In this document: piece after piece, positions 43,596-53,212 of the stretch
Numbering within the stretch: position 1 is the first letter of the stretch
Layout of the letters: every line of letters starts with the position of its first letter
Translations under genes and position numbers: made by a program
Notes under the pieces: generated by a model
Databases searched by the model: none
What the model was told of the DNA's origin: nothing
The model's input: the letters and a program-made list of their open reading frames with translations, nothing else
Origin: Bacteroidales bacterium
GTDB lineage: Bacteria; Bacteroidota; Bacteroidia; Bacteroidales; Tenuifilaceae
Length of the DNA stretch: 64,000 bases
Reading direction: 5' to 3'
NCBI GenBank assembly: GCA_020636835.1
Contig: JACJXC010000008.1
Span: forward strand, 1 to 64,000

Positions 43596-46466
43596 TTAAA
43601 GTTCTTTATGTTTCAGGCTTTTGGCCGCATTGGAGTATATGTCGTACACCACGCTGAAGCTGGAATTGGTTTCGAAAGCGCTACCCGTAAATGCCTGGCG
43701 GTACTTAAGGCGGAAGGGGTAGCGCATTCGTAAAAAGTGAACATCCATATTTATTTCAACTCCAGTGGATTGGAGGTATTCATTTCTATTAACAATTTGG
43801 CCATTAACATTTGTTGGGTATGTGTTTTCGGCGTAGTCGTAGAACAGATTGAGCGATAGCCGTTTGATGTAGGTGAGCGAGCCTATGGCCCAGTCGGGGT
43901 AGGCCAATGGGAATAGGTAGTCGGCCGATACACCCACAAATTCCTCCGATTGGTAAAGCGAGTACCCCCGGGGAGCATTAACCTTGTTGGAGAAGTAGAA
44001 TTTTTTGAGCGATTGCCTTTGAGCCGATCCTTCCAGTTTTATGTGATGGTTGGGTAGTATTCCCGGGAGGTAAAGCTTAGCATTCAGCATCAGGAGCGAT
44101 CCTAGATTGTCTGTATTACTTGGGGCATTAACCAGTATGGCGGTAATTGTTGTGCCAAGCCGGGGGAGCATGTCGCGGTGCGACTGGTTGCGCAGGGCGT
44201 AAAAGAATGCTCCGCTATTCATCTGCAGTAAACCCGATTGGTATTTACCCTCCGACTTGTCGAACAGGTAATCGTTGGTGTACTCAATACTGTTAAATAG
44301 TTGGAAATATGTTGAATAACTACTTCTACCTAAAGTGAATGGTAAGTATGTGTATAGTTTTGCCTTGGTGCGTTTCGATGTTGGGGTGTTAAGCGTTTGG
44401 TTTACCCTGAAAAGGTAGGCGTATTCGTCGGTGAGCTCGTAGCTGGCTGTGAATACCGGCCACAAGCCCGAGTAGCGAAGGTTAACCTTAAACAGGTGGT
44501 CGGTTCCGTAGCCGTAGCCCAAAGTGAATGTGGTGGTTCCCGTTAGGTTTTGCGATATTACTGTTGCTCCGCGTTGCACCGTGGTACCACTCTCGCTCAT
44601 CTTGAACGGATCGAAGTAAACGGGTGCCCAGCTGTGGAAGTTTAGCAGCGTGCCGATGCCACTGTACCGTTTCGAGGTGTATGCTTTTTCTTGTATTTTC
44701 AGTGTGTCCACGTTTATCCGTGCCGCATTCGATAGTCCAATGGTTAGCGTATCGTTGTTTAGCGTTTTAATGTTGGTTTCGGTGTTTGAAATGTTCCAAT
44801 TCGACGAGAACAGCGTGTATCCATTGGGCGTGTATCCCGAAAACATTATTGTACCATCGTGTTGCAAAGTAGGATAATTTGCGCCATAACGTGAGTTAAC
44901 AATTTGATACGTTTTGTTTAATTGTATGTTATGGTAAAATATATTTTCGCATTGATTTGCCGATGCGGCAAAGAGTAACGAATCGCCTTTAACAGTTATG
45001 GAGTTGATATTGTTGTAGGTAGGTTCCATAACCCGTTTCAGTTCGTATTGGGGTGTTAGCGCTACCACTTCTTTGCCCAACTCGCTTACCACGGCAATGT
45101 ATAATCTCCCATTCTTTGAATCCATAGCCAATTCAAATGGTTCCAGGTTGCTCGGGAATTTATATTCATGCTGGTACTTGCCATTGGCATTTATTGATGC
45201 CAGCGAAAAATACCCGGAGTCGGAATATTCAATACAGATTATTTTCTTGTTTATGTGATCGTAAATGGGGTTTCCGAGCATTTTCCTTGGGTTGAATACG
45301 TCCCTCTGCTTTGTTTCAAGGTTGTACTTCACTATTTGCCCGTAACTCTTGTATTCCCAGCGGGTGTGGGGTTTGTACTCGGCCCAAATAATTAAACTGT
45401 CGTTAATGTAAGGTTTGCCTAACAATACACCCGGAAGGGTTACTGTTTGTTGTTTCTGATTTTTTAGGTTGATTGTAACAAACGCTGCAATGTTGCGGAG
45501 CGATGTTTTGTAGGCTACAACGGTTGAATCGTTAACGGGGTAGGGGTATGTGTAGTTGGTGTATTGTTTCTGTTGATGGATTATTGGTTCGATAGTGCTT
45601 GCGGATTGAAGGTTGCTACCCGATCGCCAGATACTATCGCTAAAGGCGAAGGCTTTTGTAGCAAGGCTTTTGCGCGATAGGCCGGTTTGCTTTTTCAGCC
45701 CGAAGTAGAAAGGGAAGAGGCTGAATGGGTTGCGGGCAACGTAGTTGAGCGTTTTTGCCCACATACTATTGCCGTACTTTAAATTACCGTATGCAACAAT
45801 TTGGTATCCAAAATTGTAATGGTTTGGAATAAAATCCTTATAGGATCCCAGTAGCCATTTATCGTACTTATAGTTGGGTGTGTTGCTTAGGAAATGCGCC
45901 CGGTAATGCTGGTAGAAGTGGGCCGAGCGTCCCCGGCCGGTGTTCGACAGGGCTGTTTCGGTGGCCACGGCATCGCCCTCGAGGAACCAGAGGGGAACAA
46001 ACCCCGCAGCCATTCCGGTGGCTTGTTGTCCGATTAGAAACGATGCGAATTTTACAGTGTGCCTGTTGAGCGCGTAAAGCTGTTTTACGTGCCGCATCTC
46101 GTGCGTGGCGAGCTGTTTGTGCCAGGGCTGAGCGTAGCCGCTGTACGAAGGGTGGGCAATTAGCTCCATTCGGCGCGGAGCCCAGGCCACAAAGCCGTTG
46201 GCGAGCACCGAGTGATTGTGAAGTACAATGTCAATTTTCGATTGCCCAATGCCGTAATCAATCCCGGTTATGGAGTCGGTAACCGATAAAAGGCCTAGGT
46301 ATTTAGGGGCAAAAGCTTCGGCTGTCGATGGGTAAATCAACCTGATTTTACCATCGGAAACTTGCCGCCATTTTACCGAAAAGGGCTCTACGCCCGTTTC
46401 GTAGTACTGAGCCTTAACTGTAAGGCTGGCTGCAAGGATGAGTCCAACTGCTATTGCTCGCTTCAA
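43596..46466 (-). CDS. Exported metalloprotease-like protein with propeller and outer-membrane barrel-like C-terminus
   Basis: A 956-residue protein with a signal peptide (residues 1-19, ending VKAQ). The N-terminal domain (~20-290) looks like a gluzincin protease: HEMRH at residues 122-126 in LATHEMRHVKQL, and downstream WFLEGDAVATETAL (~residues 158-171), which would supply the third zinc ligand. Residues ~300-600 contain repeated short beta motifs like a TolB/WD40-type propeller. The last ~330 residues are rich in alternating aromatic/hydrophobic strands, consistent with an outer-membrane beta-barrel, though no terminal Phe is present. I do not know a characterised homologue. Substrate and localisation are inferred. 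Confidence 0.65.
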   Translation of the reverse strand: MKRAIAVGLILAASLTVKAQYYETGVEPFSVKWRQVSDGKIRLIYPSTAEAFAPKYLGLLSVTDSITGIDYGIGQSKIDIVLHNHSVLANGFVAWAPRRMELIAHPSYSGYAQPWHKQLATHEMRHVKQLYALNRHTVKFASFLIGQQATGMAAGFVPLWFLEGDAVATETALSNTGRGRSAHFYQHYRAHFLSNTPNYKYDKWLLGSYKDFIPNHYNFGYQIVAYGNLKYGNSMWAKTLNYVARNPFSLFPFYFGLKKQTGLSRKSLATKAFAFSDSIWRSGSNLQSASTIEPIIHQQKQYTNYTYPYPVNDSTVVAYKTSLRNIAAFVTINLKNQKQQTVTLPGVLLGKPYINDSLIIWAEYKPHTRWEYKSYGQIVKYNLETKQRDVFNPRKMLGNPIYDHINKKIICIEYSDSGYFSLASINANGKYQHEYKFPSNLEPFELAMDSKNGRLYIAVVSELGKEVVALTPQYELKRVMEPTYNNINSITVKGDSLLFAASANQCENIFYHNIQLNKTYQIVNSRYGANYPTLQHDGTIMFSGYTPNGYTLFSSNWNISNTETNIKTLNNDTLTIGLSNAARINVDTLKIQEKAYTSKRYSGIGTLLNFHSWAPVYFDPFKMSESGTTVQRGATVISQNLTGTTTFTLGYGYGTDHLFKVNLRYSGLWPVFTASYELTDEYAYLFRVNQTLNTPTSKRTKAKLYTYLPFTLGRSSYSTYFQLFNSIEYTNDYLFDKSEGKYQSGLLQMNSGAFFYALRNQSHRDMLPRLGTTITAILVNAPSNTDNLGSLLMLNAKLYLPGILPNHHIKLEGSAQRQSLKKFYFSNKVNAPRGYSLYQSEEFVGVSADYLFPLAYPDWAIGSLTYIKRLSLNLFYDYAENTYPTNVNGQIVNRNEYLQSTGVEINMDVHFLRMRYPFRLKYRQAFTGSAFETNSSFSVVYDIYSNAAKSLKHKEL

Positions 46467-46479
46467 CTATTCACTTTAT

Positions 46480-47733
46480 CTAACGTATTACTTTAAAGGT
46501 TTTCTTGTAACCATCGGTAAGGGTAAGTTCAACTATCATGATGCCAGGGTTGAACCCACCGGTTGGGATCTCCACCTCGTATGTCGATTTGCCAAATCTA
46601 TTGCTGTATAGCATCTGCCCAATTACGGTGTATATGTTTACCTGCTTGATGTGTGCGCCCCCTTCCAGAATCTGAATTTTGAGGCTTTCGGGGGCTGGGT
46701 TATTGTAGAATATCCGGCGTGTTTCGGTTGTTGTGTTAACGTTGGCGATACCTCCGGTGTATGTGAGTTTCATCTCTACGGGTAAATGGTCCGACATGTT
46801 GTAGAGGGCATTAGCCAGTTCGGCGGGTATTGAGCTGTTCTCCGGATATGTTATCGATTCATTAAATCTTATACCATCCTGTCCGATAGCCCTATATTTT
46901 TTATAAACTAAACCATTTGTTCCATTCAGGATATCGGACGACGATAGGATGAAATCGAACCGATCGTCCATGCCCCCGGTTGAGAAGCAGCCATTGGACT
47001 CAGTGTGGGTGGATTGGGTGTGAACGGTTTTGAATGTGCTGTTATTATTCCAGTCGCCAATCTTGTTTATGGGGTCGAAGAACCGAAACCCTTTGTTGCC
47101 AGTTTCGGAGGTGAAGGCCGTAAATGCTCCCTCGGAAGCGCTGTATAGGTTCATATCACCCATCAGGAGAATATTCCCGGTGATGTTATTGTCCACAATG
47201 TAGGTCATAATCATGTTGGCGGCTGTAGTGCGTTCCGATTCTGAACCGGTTCCCGCTTTTAGGTGTGTAACCAGACAGGTAAGGAAAATGGTGTCGCCAT
47301 TGGTTAGCGAGTTGGTTTTAAGGTAAAGTTTGTACACGTCGGTAATCCTGGGTGAGGTATTTATTTCGGTTTGCGATTTTAAAACCAACTTGTTGGCGTT
47401 GTAATAAATCATGTTGGCAAGGAAGTCGCCCGAGGTGTTTGCCCGCTTGTATTTTGTTGTGCCATTAATGTTCAGCACGTTGGTTTTTATCCGTTCGGTA
47501 CTTGCTGAGACAGGGTTTATTTCGTTGACTGTAAAGATGTCGGGTTTAATATAACCCACGATGGTTCTTAAGTAACCATCCTTGCTGTCCACATTATTGG
47601 TAATGCTTGTGCATCCTTCATACTCCTTGTCGTAATACATTAGGTTGTAATGCATTACGGTAAGCGTGTCGGTACTGGCAAGTGTGTTAAGTGCTAAGAT
47701 TATAAAAAATGAAAAGGTGTATAATTTGCTCAT
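46480..47733 (-). CDS. Secreted endonuclease/exonuclease/phosphatase-family protein with T9SS tail
   Basis: A 417-residue exported protein: signal peptide (residues 1-19, LNTLAST), an EEP catalytic domain (~24-325) with VMHYNLMYY, FTVNEINP, CLVTHLKAG, LLMGDMNLYS, DDRFDFILSS and MSDHLPVEMKL, i.e. the expected Asn, Glu, His, Asp-x-Asn and Ser-Asp-His residues. The C-terminal ~75 residues (NNPAPESLKIQILEGG ... YKKTFKVIR) form a type IX sorting domain. It may be a DNase or phosphodiesterase; the family also includes lipid phosphatases. It is 13 bases upstream of the metalloprotease-like gene. Confidence 0.9.
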   Translation of the reverse strand: MSKLYTFSFFIILALNTLASTDTLTVMHYNLMYYDKEYEGCTSITNNVDSKDGYLRTIVGYIKPDIFTVNEINPVSASTERIKTNVLNINGTTKYKRANTSGDFLANMIYYNANKLVLKSQTEINTSPRITDVYKLYLKTNSLTNGDTIFLTCLVTHLKAGTGSESERTTAANMIMTYIVDNNITGNILLMGDMNLYSASEGAFTAFTSETGNKGFRFFDPINKIGDWNNNSTFKTVHTQSTHTESNGCFSTGGMDDRFDFILSSSDILNGTNGLVYKKYRAIGQDGIRFNESITYPENSSIPAELANALYNMSDHLPVEMKLTYTGGIANVNTTTETRRIFYNNPAPESLKIQILEGGAHIKQVNIYTVIGQMLYSNRFGKSTYEVEIPTGGFNPGIMIVELTLTDGYKKTFKVIR

Positions 47734-47757
47734 TGGTTATTAATTAAAAAATTAAAA

Positions 47758-48102
47758 CTAACCCGATACTTTAACTCTATATCCCCATGCCTTAAGTAAA
47801 TCGGCAACTTTTTGCTTTATCTCCCCCTGAATAAGTATCTCGCCCTCCTTAACTGATCCTCCCACGCCACATTTAGTTTTAATTTTTTTGCAGAGATCGT
47901 CCATTTCGTCGTGTGTGCCCACAAAGTTTTTAATTAGAGTAACCGATTTGCCCCCACGGTGTTTGTGCTCAAATGTAACCAGAAGGTTCTGCTTTGCAGG
48001 TTGCAAACTTTCGGCCTTGGTGGGTTCCTCGTCGGGTGTAAAGTTTGGATTTGTGGAGTATGCAAAGCTTAATCTTTGTTTCCAATCCTGATCGTTCGCC
48101 AT
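47758..48102 (-). CDS. SUI1/eIF1-like translation factor (YciH type)
   Basis: A 114-residue protein with a disordered N-terminus and a SUI1 domain (residues ~40-114): KHRGGKSVTLIKNFVGTHDE, KCGVGGSVKEGEILIQGE, LLKAWGYRVKVSG. Bacterial YciH proteins resemble eukaryotic eIF1 and influence start-site fidelity on the 30S subunit. It leads a probable four-gene transcript (EEP enzyme, metalloprotease-like protein, folate cyclo-ligase) from the promoter at 48152-48183. Confidence 0.92.
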   Translation of the reverse strand: MANDQDWKQRLSFAYSTNPNFTPDEEPTKAESLQPAKQNLLVTFEHKHRGGKSVTLIKNFVGTHDEMDDLCKKIKTKCGVGGSVKEGEILIQGEIKQKVADLLKAWGYRVKVSG

Positions 48103-48151
48103 CGCTTTGTTCTACTGATTCGGTTATTAACTGATAATGATTTTGGGGCGG

Positions 48152-48183
48152 CAAAGTTATTATTACTCTTTGTGTTGGCCAAA
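48152..48183 (-). promoter_or_regulatory. Bacteroidota-type promoter of the SUI1-led gene run
   Basis: On the minus strand TTTG (48180-48183), a 20-base spacer, then TAACTTTG (48152-48159): full matches to both elements. The ATG is 50 bases downstream. Confidence 0.7.
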
Positions 48184-48531
48184 AACTGAGTTGTAAAAAA
48201 TCCAAATTAAATGATTTTTACGTTGGTGTGCTAATTGTGTTGCAAAATTTGGAATACAATTCGGGCTGGTGGTTATGAAATGGTTAAAAACCCTAAAAAA
48301 CGATTTAAAAAAAGTGTATCGTTCTATATGGCTTTGCCTATTGGGTTTGTTTTTGATGTGTTCCTGTTTTTTGGGATTATACCAGCCATTCATTTTAACA
48401 AATATTTGCCCCTGTAACATGCCTATAATCTTTAAAAAGTTCTACTTTTGCCTTTTAGTGCCCTTAAAGGCGCTAATTTTGTACTACGAATAATTGTAAA
48501 TTGAGTTCATATTTCACTTAACTCCAAATTA
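48184..48531. other. Intergenic region before the DUF2723 gene
   Basis: About 350 AT-rich bases. Two short overlapping plus-strand frames (48235-48417 and 48269-48493) have no family features and I do not call them. TACTTTTG at 48443-48450 matches the -7 consensus and is the likely promoter of the DUF2723 gene, with no clear -33 box at the normal distance. Confidence 0.4.
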
Positions 48532-51500
48532 ATGGTTACGTTCAAGAGAATTAACAACATTACGGGGTGGATTGTTTTTGCAATTTCCGCCATTGTTTAC
48601 CTGCTAACCATCGAGCCCACAACAAGCTTTTGGGATTGCGGTGAGTTTATAGCAACAGCTTTTAAACTTGAGGTTGGGCACCCTCCCGGAGCTCCCTTGT
48701 TTTTGCTCATCGCCCGGTTTTTCTCACTCTTTGCATCCGGCCCCGAGAATGTGGCTATGATGGTTAACGCCATGTCGGCATTAACCAGTGCATTCACCAT
48801 TCTGTTCTTGTTCTGGACCATAACCCACTTGGCGCGAAAGCTAATGCTAAGCGAAGGCGAAACCGCTAGCACGGCTCAGCTTATTGCCATTCTGGCGAGT
48901 GGTGCTGTGGGCGCATTGGCCTATACCTTTTCCGATACATTTTGGTTTTCGGCGGTTGAGGGCGAGGTTTACGCCATGTCATCGTTTTTTACGGCCATTG
49001 TGGTTTGGGCTATCCTTAAATGGGAGGATTCTGCCAATGAGCCGCACTCCAACCGGTGGATCATTTTTATTGCTTACATGATGGGGCTTTCCATCGGTGT
49101 TCACCTTTTAAATCTCCTCACCATTCCGGCCATTGCCTTTGTGTATTACTTTAAAAAGTACAAAACCTCTCGCAATGGCATTTTGCTAACCCTCCTAATC
49201 TCATCGGTTATTCTTATTTCAATTCTTTATGTCATCATCCCGGGGCTGTTTAAGGTGGGCTCAATATTTGAGTTGATGTTTGTGAATGGCTTTGGCCTCC
49301 CGTATTTCACCGGCTTTGTATTTTATATTCTATTAATAGTTATTGGGTTGGCCCTAGGCATTGTGTACACCCATAAGCGTGGCCATGTTATTTTTAACAC
49401 CGTGTTGTTGGGCATTACAGTTATTCTTATTGGGTATTCCTCGTACACAATGATAATGGTTCGGTCGCAGGTTAATACGCCTATTAACGAGAATAACCCG
49501 TCGCACGTTTTTTCGATGATTAACTACCTTAACCGCGAGCAGTATGGCGATAGACCGCTTATTTACGGTCAGTACTACAACGCTCCGGCTACTGGGAGTA
49601 ACGAGCTTACAACTCGTATCCCCCAAAATGGTAAGTATGTCGAAACTTGGCTTAAAACTAAGTACAAGTTCGACGATCGCTTTAAAACGCTATTCCCAAG
49701 GATGTATAGCCCATCGGACGATCATATCAACGAGTATAAGAAATGGGGATTGATTGAGGGGAAACCCGTTACCGTGGCTGGGCGTAACAACGAGAGCGAA
49801 ACTCGCTATGTTCCTACTTTTGGCGAAAACTTACTATTCTTTTTCCGCTATCAGATAGGCCACATGTACATTCGCTACTTTATGTGGAATTTTGTGGGTA
49901 GGCAGGATGATATCCAGAGTCATGGCGGCATAGAGAATGGCAATTGGATAAGCGGAATAAAACCCATCGATGCGCTTTTCCTTGGAAATCAGAGCGAACT
50001 TACCGATGAGGCTCGTAACCATCCGTCGCGCAACACCTACTACTTTTTGCCGTTAATCCTTGGCTTTATAGGTATATACTATCAACTTGTGGCAAGGCGC
50101 GATAAGCGTAATTTCTTTGTGGTTTTTATGCTGTTCTTCCTCACCGGTATAGCCATAGTGATGTATCTTAACCAGTACCCATTGCAACCCCGCGAGCGCG
50201 ACTATGCCTATGCCGGCTCGTTTTACGCCTTTACTATTTGGATTGGCTTGGGGGTGTTGGCCGTGTATCAGTGGTGTCGAAAGGTTCTTTCCCAAACTGC
50301 GGCGGCTGGTACTGCTGGTGTTTTGTGCATGGCCGTTCCTTTTATTATGGCTACCGAGAACTGGGACGACCACGATCGTTCGGGTAGATACACCGCTCGC
50401 GATTTTGCAGCGAACTATTTAAATTCCTGCGCTCCCAATGCCATAATTTTTACCAACGGCGATAACGATACATTCCCCCTATGGTATGCGCAGGAGGTTG
50501 AGGGCATTCGGCCCGATGTGCGGATTGTAAACCTCAGCTTGCTGGGTACCGATTGGTATATCGACCAGATGAAAACCCGTTGCTACGAGTCCGCCCCGCT
50601 GCCCATATCGATGTCGCATAGTCATTACGTTCAGGGCACTCGCGATGTAGTGTATGTGTACAATCGGGTAGATGAGGCCGTGGAGCTCAAAAGCCTGATG
50701 AATTTTGTGGCCAGCGACGATCCCGAGACCCGGCTTCAAATCCCCGGCGAGGCTCCCATCGATTACCTTCCCGCTAACAAGATTAAGCTTACTGTGGATA
50801 AGAACAAGGTGTTAGCATCGGGTACGGTTAAACCCGAGGATGAATCGTTGATAGTACCCGTTATGGAGTGGAACGTTAAGGGGAGTTACATCCAGAAGGC
50901 GGCCATGATGATCCTCGAGATTATTGCCAACAATAACTGGGAACGCCCCATCTACTTTGTTTCGGTTTTTGGCGATGGCGATGTTGGCCTGTCGGAGTAC
51001 CTACAGCACGATGGGTTTGCCTACCGCTTGGTGCCAATTAAAACCCCAGCTACCGACTTCCTGTCCATTGGCCGTATCGATAGCGAATTGCTTTACGGGA
51101 AGTTGATGAATGAGTTTAAGTGGGGTCGCATGGGCGAGCCCGATGTGTATGTTGATCATAACATTCAGCGTACCACCATGGTGCTGCGTTTGCGCAACAC
51201 GTTTACCCGGTTGGCCGATCATCTAATACAGGATAACAAGAAGGATTCTGCCATTCGTGTACTCGATAAGATTTGCGAGATAATGCCCCAGAGTAAATTT
51301 CCCTACGATTTCTATATGATTGGAATTGCCGAGAATTACTACCGGGCAAATGATCCCGAAAAGGCCAATCGAATAATTAAGCAGTATAGCGAGGCTATTC
51401 TGCAAAAGCTGAAGTATATCTCCAGTCTTAGCCCAAGGTACAGCGAGTATTTCGATTACGATTTCAGCATCGGTGTGCAAACCCTTGGTGAGCTGAGTAG

Positions 51501-51591
51501 CATTGCCGCGGCCAACGGACAGATGGAGCTTAAGAACAGCATCGATAGCGGAATAAACCTATTTATAGGCAGTTATAAGGCTCGAAAATAA
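48532..51591 (+). CDS. DUF2723 large membrane protein (protein O-glycosyltransferase-like)
   Basis: A 1019-residue polytopic protein, with about 12 membrane segments in residues 1-600 and a soluble C-terminal part (~620-1019) that includes TPR-like helices near the end (AIRVLDKICEIMPQSKFPYD). The N-terminal SFWDCGEFIATAFKLEVGHPPGAP carries the acidic residues and HPPGAP of DUF2723, a GT-C family related to protein O-mannosyltransferases. In this phylum it is a candidate for the enzyme starting general O-glycosylation of exported proteins; that role is inferred. It lies 100 bases upstream of atpD. Confidence 0.88.
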   Translation: MVTFKRINNITGWIVFAISAIVYLLTIEPTTSFWDCGEFIATAFKLEVGHPPGAPLFLLIARFFSLFASGPENVAMMVNAMSALTSAFTILFLFWTITHLARKLMLSEGETASTAQLIAILASGAVGALAYTFSDTFWFSAVEGEVYAMSSFFTAIVVWAILKWEDSANEPHSNRWIIFIAYMMGLSIGVHLLNLLTIPAIAFVYYFKKYKTSRNGILLTLLISSVILISILYVIIPGLFKVGSIFELMFVNGFGLPYFTGFVFYILLIVIGLALGIVYTHKRGHVIFNTVLLGITVILIGYSSYTMIMVRSQVNTPINENNPSHVFSMINYLNREQYGDRPLIYGQYYNAPATGSNELTTRIPQNGKYVETWLKTKYKFDDRFKTLFPRMYSPSDDHINEYKKWGLIEGKPVTVAGRNNESETRYVPTFGENLLFFFRYQIGHMYIRYFMWNFVGRQDDIQSHGGIENGNWISGIKPIDALFLGNQSELTDEARNHPSRNTYYFLPLILGFIGIYYQLVARRDKRNFFVVFMLFFLTGIAIVMYLNQYPLQPRERDYAYAGSFYAFTIWIGLGVLAVYQWCRKVLSQTAAAGTAGVLCMAVPFIMATENWDDHDRSGRYTARDFAANYLNSCAPNAIIFTNGDNDTFPLWYAQEVEGIRPDVRIVNLSLLGTDWYIDQMKTRCYESAPLPISMSHSHYVQGTRDVVYVYNRVDEAVELKSLMNFVASDDPETRLQIPGEAPIDYLPANKIKLTVDKNKVLASGTVKPEDESLIVPVMEWNVKGSYIQKAAMMILEIIANNNWERPIYFVSVFGDGDVGLSEYLQHDGFAYRLVPIKTPATDFLSIGRIDSELLYGKLMNEFKWGRMGEPDVYVDHNIQRTTMVLRLRNTFTRLADHLIQDNKKDSAIRVLDKICEIMPQSKFPYDFYMIGIAENYYRANDPEKANRIIKQYSEAILQKLKYISSLSPRYSEYFDYDFSIGVQTLGELSSIAAANGQMELKNSIDSGINLFIGSYKARK

Positions 51592-51661
51592 TTTTAAAAA
51601 ATAAGTTGGACTATCGGTCAAAATAGTGTTTATTTAATGCGCATTTTTAGGCAATAGTTCA

Positions 51662-51669
51662 TAACTTTG
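51662..51669 (+). promoter_or_regulatory. -7 element upstream of atpD
   Basis: TAACTTTG 22 bases before the atpD ATG matches TANNTTTG. The -33 region is T-rich (TTTTT) without a perfect TTTG. It supports a separate atpDC transcript. Confidence 0.45.
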
Positions 51670-51691
51670 ATTACACTGAAAAATTTCGATT

Positions 51692-53200
51692 ATGTCCGAG
51701 GTATATGGTGAAGTAGTTCAGATCATTGGCCCAGTGGTTGACGTTGCATTTAGCGATGCAAGTACAAAACTTCCGGCCATCTACGAGGCGTTAGCGTTAA
51801 TTCGCGACGATAACACAACGCTAATCTTGGAGTGTCAGCAGCATATTGGTGAAAATACCGTGCGCACAATTGCCATGGATTCCACCGATGGCCTGTGCCG
51901 TGGAATGAAAGTGCGTCCCATGGGTAAGGCTATTACCATGCCCGTTGGCGATCAGATTAAGGGTAGGCTGTTGAATGTTATTGGCGATCCCATCGACGGT
52001 TTGTCGTCGTTGAACCGTGAGAGTAATTACCAAATTCATAATAAACCCCCTAAGTTCGACCAGTTGAGCACCGAGAAGGAGGTCCTTTTCACCGGTATTA
52101 AGGTGATCGACCTGCTCGAGCCCTACTCCAAAGGAGGCAAAATTGGATTATTTGGCGGTGCCGGTGTTGGGAAAACGGTTATCATCATGGAGCTTATCAA
52201 CAACATTGCCAAGGGGTACAGCGGCATGTCGGTATTTGCTGGGGTTGGTGAGCGTACCCGCGAGGGGAACGATTTGCTCCGCGAGATGATTGAATCCGAC
52301 GTTATTCGCTACGGCGAGGAGTTCAAACAGTCGATGATGCAAGGGCGTTGGGATTTGGATAAAGTGGATAATAAGGAGATGAGCAATTCGCAGGCCACGC
52401 TGATATTTGGCCAGATGAACGAGCCCCCCGGAGCACGTGCCTCGGTAGCCCTTTCGGGGTTAACCGTTGCCGAGTCGTTCCGCGATGGCGGCGAGGATGG
52501 TCAGGGGCGCGATATCCTCTTCTTTATCGATAATATCTTCCGTTTTACGCAGGCAGGTTCCGAAGTATCGGCTCTTTTGGGTCGAATGCCATCAGCTGTG
52601 GGTTATCAACCCACTCTGGCCACCGAGATGGGTTTGATGCAGGAGCGTATCACATCAACCAAAAAGGGATCCATCACATCGGTGCAAGCAATTTACGTTC
52701 CGGCCGATGACCTTACGGACCCCGCTCCCGCAACTACCTTTGCGCACTTGGATGCCACTACCGTGCTGGATAGGAAAATCTCCGAGTTGGGTATTTACCC
52801 AGCCGTAAACCCGCTCGATTCTACATCGCGGATTCTTTCGGCCGATATTGTTGGTGAGGAGCATTACAATACAGCGCAGCGGGTTAAAAATCTACTTCAA
52901 CGTTACAAGGAGTTACAGGATATCATCGCAATTCTTGGTATGGATGAACTCTCGGAGGACGATAAGCTTGTTGTTCACCGTGCACGTCGGGTTCAGCGTT
53001 TCCTTTCGCAACCGTTCCATGTTGCCGAGGCTTTTACTGGTATTAAGGGTGTAATGGTTAATATAAAGGATACCATTAAGGGTTTCAACATGATTATGGA
53101 TGGTGAGGTTGATAAGTACCCCGAGGCCGCATTTAACCTTGTTGGAACCATTGATGATGCCATTGCTAAGGGCGAGCGTTTGCTTGCCGAGGCAAAATAA
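51692..53200 (+). CDS. atpD: F1Fo ATP synthase subunit beta
   Basis: The catalytic F1 subunit. Walker A GGAGVGKTVIIMELI starts near residue 155, GERTREGNDL with the catalytic glutamate follows, Walker B is ILFFIDNIFRFTQAG, and the DELSEDD loop is in GMDELSEDDKLVVHRARR. The length of 502 is normal. Only atpC accompanies it; the remaining subunits are encoded at 13.8-18.8 kb on the same strand. Confidence 0.98.
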   Translation: MSEVYGEVVQIIGPVVDVAFSDASTKLPAIYEALALIRDDNTTLILECQQHIGENTVRTIAMDSTDGLCRGMKVRPMGKAITMPVGDQIKGRLLNVIGDPIDGLSSLNRESNYQIHNKPPKFDQLSTEKEVLFTGIKVIDLLEPYSKGGKIGLFGGAGVGKTVIIMELINNIAKGYSGMSVFAGVGERTREGNDLLREMIESDVIRYGEEFKQSMMQGRWDLDKVDNKEMSNSQATLIFGQMNEPPGARASVALSGLTVAESFRDGGEDGQGRDILFFIDNIFRFTQAGSEVSALLGRMPSAVGYQPTLATEMGLMQERITSTKKGSITSVQAIYVPADDLTDPAPATTFAHLDATTVLDRKISELGIYPAVNPLDSTSRILSADIVGEEHYNTAQRVKNLLQRYKELQDIIAILGMDELSEDDKLVVHRARRVQRFLSQPFHVAEAFTGIKGVMVNIKDTIKGFNMIMDGEVDKYPEAAFNLVGTIDDAIAKGERLLAEAK

Positions 53201-53212
53201 CACAGCAAAGCT

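Noticed and set aside
48235..48493. Two small plus-strand frames of 60-74 codons before the DUF2723 gene
   Set aside because: They overlap each other in different frames, lack a clear signal peptide or family match, and lie in AT-rich intergenic sequence with the likely promoter of the next gene inside.
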